A program made the translations under genes and the position numbers. Shown piece by piece: positions 36,540 through 64,000 of a stretch of DNA of 64,000 nt. Positions within the stretch are counted from its first letter, which is position 1, and each line of letters begins with the position of its first letter. Source of the DNA: Bagarius yarrelli (Eukaryota > Chordata > Actinopteri > Siluriformes > Sisoridae). Under the pieces are notes generated by a model that worked only from the letters and a program-made list of their open reading frames with translations, was not told the DNA's origin and ran no database searches. Location of the stretch: NCBI GenBank assembly GCA_005784505.1, contig VCAZ01000019.1, positions 891,001 through 955,000 on the forward strand, in the 5' to 3' direction.

Positions 36540-37508
36540 TGCGTTGCTATTAAAAAATGCTACATTTCAGATCTTTAGTGAAAAGCGATCAACAGTCATC
36601 AGACACCACAGCTTCTGCGAGGATCTCAAATTGTCTGCCAGACATTTCATCATGGATGGCAGCTCATCAGCTGAAACTCAACCCTTGCAAAACTACTTTT
36701 CATCCCAGCCGACTCATCCCCATGCCAGGATCTTGCTATCACCCTGGACAATTCGCTGATCTTCTCTTCAACCAATACTCGCAACCTTGGGGTAACTATG
36801 GACAATCAATTATCCTTTTCCTCACATGTTGCCAACATAACACGCTCCTGCAGGTTTATCCCTCATAACATCAGGAGGATTCGACCATTCTTAACCACTC
36901 AGGCCACTTAGTTGCTTGTGCAGTCTCTTCTAATTCCTGTCTCTACTGGCAGGCCTACCTCTGAGTGCAATTTGTCCTCTGGAGATGATTCAGAATGCAG
37001 CTTTACGTGTTGTTTTCAACCTATCGAAGTTTTCACACACCACTCCACCGCTGCACTCCCTCCCAGTAGCTCAAAACATTGATGCTTGCCTACAAAGCCA
37101 AAAACAGAGCAGCACCCTCCTACCTCTAAGCACTCATCACTCCTTGCATAGCACCACGCTCTCTCAGATCCACAAGCACTGCTCGGCTTGTTCCACCATC
37201 CCCTAGGACACAAGGTCAGCCTCAAGACTTTTCAATGTTCTGGCACCAAAATGGTGGAATGAACTTCCCTTCAATGTCAGAGCAGCAGAGACACTGGCCA
37301 TCTTCAAGAGACGATTGAAAACCCACCTCTTTCTTAAATACCTACCAAAAAAATGGTATGCTCATGCTGCTCTTTCAACAGTTTTTGTTGTTGTTACACT
37401 GATTTGTGAACTATTATATCAGTATTGAGCTGTTTAATGATGTGACTCAAAGCACTTCTTGTACGTCGCTCTGGAAAAGAGCGTCTGCTAAATGCTGTAA
37501 ATGTAAAT
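36540..37508 (+). mobile_element. L2-like LINE 3' fragment with intact tail
   Basis: The plus strand carries, across several frames, reverse-transcriptase C-terminal pieces: LKLNPCKTTF, MDNQLS-type sequence, a RIRPFLTTQAT-like piece, MIQNAALRVVFNLSKFSHTT, LHSLPVAQ, and a WNELP/KTHLF-type end near 37250-37340. The 3' tail is GTCGCTCTGGAAAAGAGCGT, CTGCTAAATGCTGTAAATG at 37463-37508, which matches the SINE tails in this window. It is 5' truncated, with multiple frameshifts and stops. Same family as 9300-10047. Confidence 0.75.
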
Positions 37509-37565
37509 ATGGGAGAGTTCTGAGAGGTAACTAGGGGCCTGGTTATGTAAAGATTTATACATATG

Positions 37566-37740
37566 TGGGAAGTGGTGGCTCAGTGGTTAAGGTGTTGGAC
37601 TGATACCAGAAAAACTGGGGTTCGATTCCCAGCACCACCAAGACACCACTGCTGGGCCTCTGAGCAAGGCCCTTAACCCAAAATTGCTTAGCTGTATAAA
37701 AGAGATAAATGTAAGGATGTCTGCCAAATACTGTAAATTT
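37566..37740 (+). repeat. tRNA-like SINE, clear head
   Basis: The head reads GTGGTGGCTCAGTGGTTAAG (A-box region) and GGGGTTCGATTCCCAGCACC (B-box region), typical of a tRNA-derived pol III promoter. It is followed by GGCCCTTAACCCAAAATTGC and a tail with GATAAATGTAAGGATGTCTG. Confidence 0.75.
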
Positions 37741-38149
37741 ATACACAGGTAAAAGAACTTTATAATCGATTCTATATTGAGTAGGCAGCTAATGGATATG
37801 GGAGTGATGTGTTCACATTTGTGACTATTTTTAAGAAATCCGGCAGCAGGGTTTTGGACCAACTGTAGGCGAGAAATTTTAGACTTCGGTCTACCACAGT
37901 AAAGTAATGAGTGCATGGACAACCATGTGCAACACTGAGACATTTAAAAAGTTTCCACATTTCCACAAGGCTGTGTACTAAGCCCCATACTCTTCTCTCT
38001 GTACACATCCGACTGTACTCCCATTTATTATTTCGATCAACATCATCAACGACCTTTGGCTTTGCTTACAGCACAGGCCATCGTTTCGATGCACTTCTGC
38101 AATGTGACAACAATTATTCAACATCCAGAGTCGCATTTAATTTTTTTGT

Positions 38150-38620
38150 CAAGATCTTTTCTTGATGATGGAAGAGTCGGACTGCCGTGCAAAGTCTTCT
38201 CCAGGCCATCATAAAGATACTCCGTGGTGGCCAATCCATGCATGAAAATGATGTCTCATGCTCTCAGTACCACTCTATCACAAGTTAAGCCCGAGGAATC
38301 CTGGAATTGTCTTCTTGGAATATGTCCATGCCATCAGGGGAAATTGATGGAATAGCCTGGTCATTTAATATATTTAGGTAGGTAGTCAGCTGACTTATTC
38401 TTTGGGCACAAAGAATGTTGCTGAACCTGACTAACTGCAGCAACCCCAGATCACAGCAATACCCCCACAGGCTTGTACTGTAGGCACTAGGCATGACGGG
38501 TACATCACTTCATCCACCTGTCTTCTTACTCTGATGTTCCCATCACTCTGAAACAGGGTCAATATAGACTCTTCAGACCACATGATCTTCTTCCAACCTA
38601 CTCACTTGCACCATTCAGAG
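38150..38620 (-). mobile_element. Tc1-like transposase relic
   Basis: The minus strand gives YLNILNDQAIPSISPDGMDI and FQEDNSRI, the central part of a Tc1-like transposase around the second catalytic Asp. Upstream, at about 38560-38600, a degenerate segment corresponds to the KK.MWSDES region. The terminal part is scrambled by frameshifts. It is a different family from the element at 41225. Inactive. Confidence 0.6.
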
Positions 38621-38849
38621 GAAACATGCAAATAAGGGGCATAAGGGTGCAAGTGATGGTATTGGGACAAGACCTATGAATGCTGAATAACTGCCAAGAC
38701 TAACTAGATTAGAGACTGAAAAGGCACTATCCTTTTTTGATAGTCAAATGCTGGGTGCTTGGAGGCTTCACACACCTATGAAGTGACAGGTTTAATTCTA
38801 AATCACCCCAGAGGCTCTGTGCAAGTTCTTTTACTGCAAACATGTAACA

Positions 38850-39345
38850 CCAGGGGCTTTGTGCACAGGGGCATTGTCATGCGGGAACAGTCTCTTAGTT
38901 CATGCAAAGACATTTTAGACAATAGTTTGCTCTCGGCAGTTCGGGGAACACATGTGGGTGTAATAGGAAGCAAAACTGTAGTACGGGGAGGGCGAATACG
39001 GAGCAACACCCATGTTTGGACTGGAACTGTGAACAATAAAAGAGACATATTTGGAAAATTGAATGTTAAATATATGATATTTGCATTTTATATAAATAGT
39101 TGGCTTTGAGACTAAAATCACTTTAGTTATTTAGGATAAATTTACAGCATTTGGCAGACACTCTTATTCAGAGCAACTTACATTTATCTCCTTTATACAT
39201 CTGAGCAATTAGAGGTTAAGGGCCTTGATCAAGGGCCCAACTTTGGTAGCTTGGTGGTGCTGGGAATCGAACCCTGATCTTCAATTCAATTTTATTTCTA
39301 CAGCACTTGTTACAGTGGTCATTGTCTCAGAGCAGCTTTACACAA
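38850..39345. repeat. Cluster of repeat fragments
   Basis: 38850-38970 has GGGCTTTGTGCACAGGGGCA and GACATTTTAGACAATAG, internal words of the element whose end may be at 9036. 39140-39280 is a minus-oriented SINE copy. 39283-39345 is a fragment of the 563-type repeat (CAGAGCAGCTTTACACAATC). Confidence 0.5.
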
Positions 39346-39579
39346 TCAAAAATAATTCTGTGAATGAAATAGAAATCAGTTGCCCTTACAGAAAAAAAAA
39401 AAGTTGGAGGTCCCCATTTGAGGGTATTTATCTGTGTAGTAAACCAGCAGATGGCTCCCTTTGATATCCGGTCTGTCTGACAGGTGTTTTTTTTTTTTTT
39501 CTTAACCACTTTAATCACTTGCACTTTAAAATACTTGCCTTTTTTCCTCTCTGGAAAGTGTAATAACTTTTATAAGTGA

Positions 39580-39816
39580 AAAACAGGACGTGGCGCCTTC
39601 TGAGGACGTGGAAAAGTGAAGTCTCTCTGTCGTTGGGCTCGCGCTTTAGGAACAGGGTGACGTAACATGTACACGTCGCTCAGGATGTGTTTCGCAAAGA
39701 TGGCGGACGAGTGTCAGCCTTAACGTCCTGCACAGCTGTATGAATTACACGCTGTACTACACACACACACACACACAGAGTTTCTGACTGAACAATAACA
39801 ACGATAAAGATTAGAG
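39580..39816 (+). promoter_or_regulatory. Probable sec16a promoter and non-coding exon 1
   Basis: CpG-enriched segment with AAGATGGCGG at 39697-39706, a YY1-type motif common at vertebrate start sites. It also has GGACGTGG at 39586-39593 and 39604-39611 and TGACGTAA at 39658-39665. ACGTGG/CCACGT cores are the type bound by XBP1, ATF6 and CREB3-family factors, which is plausible for a COPII gene. A donor-like GAG/GTAATA at 39816-39817 could end a non-coding exon that splices to 45037. The start site and exon 1 boundaries are inferred. Confidence 0.45.
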
Positions 39817-41224
39817 GTAATAATTTTTTGTCTTGCTCTTTAAAAATCTGATCTTTTAATACGATATACAGTGGAACGGTTTAATCCGGGCTAGCATGCT
39901 AACGTCAAATGCTAATCAGCTAGCTAACGGCTAATGTGAGTTGTGTTGCGGGTCAGGAGCGAGTTGCTGTTTGTTTTGGATCATCTGGTTAAAACTGCAT
40001 AATATACGATTTATAAATATTTTCAAAAAAATTATAAAACATATTTAGACCCAAAATCGATTTTGTTTATATTTTGTGCACATGCTGTCCTGTTGAACAG
40101 CGTTAAATGGGCTTGATTTGCTGTTTTCCAGCTGATTCCTCCTCTCTTTACTCATCCAGCTGTAGAACTAGTTAAAATATTACGAATGCAAGTATTTCGT
40201 CATGTGATCGGGTTCTTAAGATAATCAATTACTAATTTTTTCAACGCGCTTTGTTGTAAAACGCAGCCGATCTTTTATTATTATACATAATAAGCATTAC
40301 CGGTATGTCATGCTAGCTTTAACATAGCGGTGGCATTTCAGCTGTTTTTTTAGTTCTTTAATTAAATGTTTTTAAGTATTTAGATGCTATTAAAAATGAG
40401 CGGTTGACTAGCTTTAAAGAGACTTGTTTAACCCGGAAGTGATGTCAGAGGATCCGTAACAAACGTGTGTCCAGAGGGATCGAAAAACGTTCTTACGTTC
40501 TAAAAATGTTTTTTTTGTTTTTTTATTTCAATAGATAGTAAATGCAAAAATAGACAAGTACCGGACCGCTTTATTTGTTTATTTATTAGTTTATTTATTT
40601 ATTACTTGACTGTAGTGTTGGCAGGAAAAGCGGTGTTGGGAAAGTCAGTTTACGGATCTGTGTTATGTAAACAAGTAAAAATGACGGAAATGGCGTAATC
40701 AAGGCTTTACAGGGGATTCCTTAATGGCTTTACGATGTTATGGATGTATTATCGATGTATTATCACAACACAGTGCTGCCTTAATTACCTGTATGTCATG
40801 CTGGGGAATGTGGACGTTTGATTTAAAGGTGTTTTATATTAGGGAACTGTTGTGGTTTGTTTGTGCAGCAGGTGGTGTTTCATTAACATAAGTGTTTGTG
40901 TGGGAATGTGGTTGCGGTGCTGGAAGACACTGCCAAGATAAAGCAATTACATACAATTAATGACTATTTTCAGTTATAGTCGAGTGAAAGGTTGATTTGG
41001 AGGAGGTTAAACCTGCTTTTGTGTTAGTGTGTTGATTACTTGGGTGTGAGGGTGTAACTTTGGTTTGAGAAGTGTGGTGGGGGCACCAAATGGGGGACAA
41101 TCTTTTCAATCTGAATTATATCGCGTTTACGTGCGAGTTAAACGTCACTGAATAAACGGCGGTGGTGCATGATGTCAACTCAGGTGGACACCAACAGCGA
41201 CACACACACACACACACACATATA

Positions 41225-42680
41225 CAGTATGTCACAGAAGTGTGTACACCCCTTACATTTCCTGTAAATATTTATTTTATCTTTTTATGTGAAAACACTA
41301 CAGAAATGAAACTCTGCTACAATGTAAAGTAGTGAATGTACAGCTTCTGTAACAGTGTGTATTTGCTGTCCCATCAAAAAAACTCAACACACAGCTTTTA
41401 ATGTCTAAACCCCTGGCAACAAAAGTGAGTACACCCCTAAGAGGAAATGTCCAAATTGGATCCAAAACGTCAATATTTTGTATGGCCACCATTATTTTCC
41501 AGCACTGCCTTAACCCTCTTGGACATGGAGTTCACCAGAGCTTCACAGGTTGACACTGGAATCCTCTTCCAGTCCTCCATGATGACATCACGGAGCTGGT
41601 GGATGTTGGAGACCTTGCTTTCCTCCACTTTCCGTTTGAGGATGCCCCACAGATGCTTAATAGGGTTTAGGTCTGGAGACATGCTTGGCCAGTCCATCAT
41701 CTTTACCCTCAGCTTCTTTAGCAAGGCAGTGGTAATCTTGGAGGTGTGTTTGGGGTCGTTATCATGTCGGAATACTGCCCTGCGGCCCAGTCTCCGAAGG
41801 GAGGGGATCATGCTCTGCTTCAGTATATCACAGTACATGTTGGCATTCAATGAAGTGTAGCTCCCCAGTGCCGGCAGCACTCATGCAGCCCCAGACCATG
41901 ACACTCCCACCACCATGCTTGACCGTAGGCAAGACACACTTGAAGAAGCTTCCTTCTGGGACGACAGCCATGCAGACCAATTTGATGCAGTGTGCGGCGT
42001 ATGGTCTGCGCACTGACAGACTGACCCCCCACCCCTTCAACCTCTGCAGCAATGCTGGCAGCACTCATATGTCTATTTCCCAAAGGCAACCTCTGGATTT
42101 GACGCTGAGCACGTGCACTCAAATTCTTTGGTCGACCACGGCGAGGCCTGTTCTGAGTGCAACCTGTCGTGTTAAATCTCTGTATGGTCTTGGCCACCGT
42201 GCTACAGCTCAGTTTCAGGGTCTTGGCAATCTTCTTGTAGCCTAGGCCATCTTTATATAGAGCAACAATTCTTTTTTTTCAGATCCTCAGAGAGTTCTTT
42301 GCCACGAGGTGCCATGCTGAACTTCCATTGACCAGTATGAGAGAGTGAGAGCAATAACACCAAATTTAACACACCTGCTCCCCATTTACACCTGAGACCT
42401 TGTAACACTAACGAGTTTCATGACAACAGGGAGGGAAAATGGCTACTTGGACCCAATTTGGACATTTCCTCTTAGGGGTGTACTCACTTTTGTTGCCAGA
42501 GGTTTAGACATTAATGGCTGTGTGTTGATTTTTTTTTTGATGGGACAGCAAATACACACTGTTACACAAGCTGTACATTCACTACTTTACATGTAGCAGA
42601 GTTTCATTTCTGTAGTGTTTTCACATAAAAAGATATAAATATTTACAGGAAATGTAAGGGGTGTACTCACGTCTGTGACA

Positions 42681-42685
<5 letters not shown>
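41225..42685 (-). mobile_element. Tc1-like transposon, internally deleted and frameshifted
   Basis: Flanked by TA. The ends CAGTATGTCACAG and (reversed) TAGTATGTCACAG begin inverted repeats of about 200 bp, with inner direct-repeat motifs GTGTACTCACTTTTGTTGCC (IR/DR layout). Minus-strand frames give an N-terminal helix-turn-helix region with [33 protein letters not shown], and a C-terminal part with FRHDNDPKHTSK and DWPSMSPDLNPIKHLWG. The reading passes through three frames. Between GCRPRRK and the VKHGGG block, about 50-60 residues expected in Tc1-like proteins are missing, including the first catalytic Asp. The final catalytic Glu of the DD34E triad (NPIE) is Lys here. It is inactive and lies in sec16a intron 1. 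Confidence 0.85.
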
Positions 42686-42768
<83 letters not shown>

Positions 42769-42770
42769 TA
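42686..42770. repeat. (TA)n microsatellite
   Basis: Pure TA alternation directly against the right end of the Tc1 element, followed by CA-rich sequence to about 42800. The TA target may have expanded after insertion. Confidence 0.93.
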
Positions 42771-42799
42771 CACATACACATATACACACACACACACAG

Positions 42800-43435
42800 C
42801 TATGAGACCGCTGATGACCAGCTATGATGTATGGTTTAGAGACAGTGGTGAGACCAGCTATGATGTAATGGTTTAGAGACAGTGGTGAGAGCAGCTATGA
42901 TACTATGATGTACGGTTTAGAGACAGTGGTGAGAGCAGCTATGATGTACGGTTAGAGCGGTGAGACAGTACTTAGAGACAGTGGTGAGACCAACTATGAT
43001 GTATGCTTTAGAGACAGTGGTGAGAGCAGCTATGATGTACGGTTTTAGAGACAGTGGGTGAGACCAGCTATGATGTATGGTTTTAGAGACAGTGTTGAGA
43101 CCAGCTATGATGTTTGGTTTAGAGACAGTGGTGAGACCAGCTATGATGTATGGTTTAGAGACAGTGGTGAGAGAGCTATGATGTATGGTTTAGAGACAGT
43201 GGTGAGACCAGCTATGATGTATGGTTTATGGTTTAGAGACAGTGGTGAGAGCAGCTATGATGTATGGTTTTAGAGACAGTGGTGAGAGCAGCTATGATGT
43301 ATGGTGATGTACGGTTTAGAGACAGTGGTGAGACCAGCTATGATGTATGGTTTAGAGACAGTGGTGAGACCAGCTATGATGTACGGTTTAGAGACAGCGG
43401 TGAGACCGGCTATGATGTACGGGTTAGAGACAGTG
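42800..43435 (+). repeat. 36-bp minisatellite derived from LINE coding sequence
   Basis: About 16 copies of a unit containing GTTTAGAGACAGTGGTGAGA then CCAGCTATGATGTATG. Translated in one frame, the unit is RPAMMYGLETVV, a segment of the reverse-transcriptase ORF. The array runs in frame into LINE sequence at 43381. Some copies are 35-44 bp, so the reading frame does not stay open throughout. Confidence 0.85.
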
Positions 43436-43832
43436 GCACTGAGGAAGAAACAGGTGGCAGAGTTGGAAGTAGCAGAGCTGAAGATGTTGAGATTTTCTTT
43501 GGGAGTGACGAGGTTGGACAGGATTAGGAATGAGTTAGATGTTTTTGGGAGAAAGTCAGAGAAGCCAGATTAAGGTGGTTTGGACATGTACATGTGAGGA
43601 GGGATAGTGAATGTGAGGAGGGATAGTGAATATATTGGTAGGAGGATGTTAGAAATAAAGCTACCAGGCAGAAGGTAAAGAGGAAGACCAAAGAGGAGGT
43701 ATATGGATTTGATAAACGAGGACATGAAGTTAGGGTGTGTGAGTGAAGAGGATGTAGAGAATAGGGTTAGGTGGAGACGGATAATTCGCTGTGGTGACCC
43801 CTAAAAGGGAACAGCCCAAAGGAGAAGAAGAT
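43381..43832 (+). mobile_element. LINE 3' end (C-terminal part of ORF2)
   Basis: A frame continues from the minisatellite into VAELEVAELKMLRFSLGVTR and LDRIRNE. After a break, other frames give a GHV-RRDSE-type region, YIGRRMLEIKLPGRR, RGRPKRRYMDLINEDMKL and RWRRIIRCGDP. This is the widespread fish non-LTR element end with the GRRKRGRPKRR signature. It is truncated and broken, so not active. Confidence 0.75.
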
Positions 43833-45036
43833 GTAAACAGACAGATCAGATTTTTACCTGTTAATCTGACGACCATGGCTTATAACGTCAACTCAGGTGG
43901 ACACCAACAGCTATATATATATATAAAAATATAATAACTTAACACAACTGTCTATTTCAATATGTTATTTTTTTTAACTTAACATTCGTTTTGTCTGTAA
44001 AGAAATAAATAAGCTAAAGAAAAAGGCATTTATAACTTGATCAGTGCGTCCAGGCTGTAACAAGGACTCTACGCTTTTTTCTCTCCGCCTAATGAGAACA
44101 TTTTTTCACTTTTCAACATTTTTTAAAGATGATGTAGAAGCAAAATACTGAATAGTCATTTTGTCTTCGTCCATTAGTTATTGCACCGTTTTTAGTTCCG
44201 TTTCCGGTCAGTACGTCTCCTTTGGGTCGTTTTGCCGTTTATAGTAGAAATGCAAAAATCGTATATAGATCAGTTTAAAAAGATGATGTAAAAGTCTCAA
44301 ATTAGTCACAAAATTCGGAATTGGGCATCAAGACCTGCAGTGTAAATGCAGCCAAATAGAACCACCCCACCACCATGCAATGAAGTAGGGTTGGTTACTT
44401 GTTATTGCTGTTGTTGCAATTTTTATTGTTCATGTTTCAGCAAAAATTGTTACTATTCAATATTTACCTGTCCATTTTGCAAATGTTTAGCATAGTTAAT
44501 GGAATTAATTATGAACTAGGCGTGTACTGTAATTGACTGACTGACTGACTGACCTTATAATAAAATGGCTGGTTAGTGTAGCTAACTTGCAATAGTTATT
44601 GATGCCAGATGTGCTGTCATGTTTGTATTTTGTTGTGTTTTAATTGCTATTTTAAAGTCCCGTTTACATTATTACGTTATTTATTATGGACATATCCACG
44701 TATACCAAAAACAGTGTTATCCAAAAACAGTGTTCGTTTTTTTTGTTCATTTATAACTCGGAGAGTGAAAATAGATATTCATTCAAATATATCTTTTGTA
44801 TAAAACATTAACACAGTTTAGGTTGTTATGTGACAGTAATTTTAGTCTTAAGGTCTTTGCACTTGGAGTTCAAAATTTGTTGCATGTTAAAAATAAATAC
44901 GACCTTATGTTATGTCGTTCATGCTTACACGCTGCCTCCGAAACTTTGCTGTGAAAAGACTTTTACTCTGTAAAACAGCCCTACTGTGAAACATTCTAAA
45001 AAAAAATAAGAATGTTTTTGTGCTTTTTCACACCAG
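43833..45036 (+). other. 3' part of sec16a intron 1
   Basis: AT-rich, with short (TA)n at 43912-43925 and a (GACT)n run at 44533-44553. The acceptor TTTTTCACACCAG at 45024-45036 precedes the coding exon. No gene was recognised. The 5' part of this intron (39817-41224) is likewise unremarkable. Confidence 0.5.
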
Positions 45037-45084
45037 GGATAGAGTTCCGTCTTTAGATCTGGAGGCCTGTGTCAATTAGCAGAG

Positions 45085-63642
<18,558 letters not shown>

Positions 63643-63729
63643 GTACCGTAATCATTTCCTCTTTGATCTTTTACCTCTCATAGATTTGATAACGTTTTTT
63701 TTAATTTTCTTTATTTTCACATTATACAA

Positions 63730-64000
63730 AACAGAAAACAAAACGTAACAAAACCCTTTATCCCTCAAACGCCAGAAGTAACAAAACCCTTCATCTCTCA
63801 AACTCCAGACGTAACAAAAACCCTTAACAAACTCATCTCTCAAACTCTCTCTCAAAACCTCAAACGCCAGACGTAACAAAACCCTTCATCTCTCAAACGC
63901 CAGACGTAACAAAACCCTTCATCTCTCAAACGCCAGACGTAACAAAACCCTTCATCTCTCAAACCCGTAAACAAAACCCTTCATCTCTCAAAACTCCAGC
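63730..64000. repeat. ~32-bp minisatellite running off the window
   Basis: The unit is CTCAAACGCCAGACGTAACA followed by AAACCCTTCATCT. Copies are partly shuffled or truncated (GCCAGAAGTAACA, CTCCAGACGTAAC, CCCGTAAACAAAACCC). It lies in the sec16a intron after the exon ending 63642 and continues past the window end. Confidence 0.85.

Noticed and set aside
37566..37635. Candidate tRNA gene
   Set aside because: Has A- and B-box-like words but no credible cloverleaf with matched acceptor stem, and it is one of many copies with a SINE tail.
38759..39121. 116-codon frame near 39 kb and its minus-strand shadows
   Set aside because: Overlaps words of a dispersed inverted-repeat element (GTGCACAGGGGCATTGTCAT); no conserved protein domain.
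43058..43573. Possible host gene with YDVWFRDSGETS repeats
   Set aside because: The alternative frame reads RPAMMYGLETV, a LINE reverse-transcriptase segment, and flows into more LINE sequence.
63652..64000. Possible CRISPR-like direct repeats
   Set aside because: The units are contiguous with no unique spacers, in an animal intron; it is a minisatellite.

Overview
This is a window of animal nuclear DNA, almost certainly from a teleost fish. Three split vertebrate genes are recognisable from their proteins. The spacers and introns are full of fish-type repeats: Tc1-like transposons, an L2-like LINE, tRNA-like SINEs, inverted-repeat MITEs, long (CT)n, (TA)n and (GATGAT)n tracts, and several minisatellites. 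The SINE and LINE families resemble those common in ostariophysan fishes, so a catfish-like genome is my best guess, but the species cannot be fixed from the sequence. There is no operon-like structure, CRISPR array, integron or phage module.

Layout. 1-17,470: a gene-free, repeat-rich spacer. It holds dispersed repeats, a 30-bp minisatellite at 2 kb, a MITE at 6 kb, an LTR-like segment with a (CAGGTT)14 array at 8.4 kb, an L2-like LINE fragment carrying a nested insertion at 9.3-10.0 kb, a second 30-bp minisatellite at 12.4 kb, and an element with about 140-bp terminal inverted repeats at 14.5-15.4 kb. 17,477-21,023 (minus strand): stbd1, a membrane-anchored glycogen-binding protein, in two coding exons, with a purine-rich tract of about 870 nt directly upstream of its promoter. 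22-30 kb: spacer with CT-rich blocks, a transposon relic and a roughly 1-kb GAT-rich minisatellite. 30,264-34,769 (plus): pdcl (phosducin-like, PhLP1 type), four coding exons, apparently intact, 303 codons. 35-39.5 kb: LINE, SINE and Tc1 relics. 39.58-64 kb (plus): sec16a, the ER-exit-site scaffold, with a probable non-coding first exon and 27 coding exons seen; its 3' end lies beyond the window. Its first intron has collected a Tc1 element, a (TA)n tract, a minisatellite and a LINE tail.

The three genes do not form a pathway. stbd1 links glycogen to membranes and autophagy, pdcl is a co-chaperone for G-protein beta-gamma assembly, and sec16a organises COPII export. The neighbourhood looks like ordinary chromosomal adjacency.

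Most interesting points: a tandemly duplicated 48-nt exon in sec16a; a probable GC-AG intron in the same gene; two single-base frame breaks, one in stbd1 and one in sec16a, each best explained by one extra base in a six-base homopolymer; a minisatellite that grew out of LINE reverse-transcriptase coding sequence; a LINE and SINE that share a 3' tail; and microsatellites lying directly against three splice acceptors. I found no convincing new multi-gene system.
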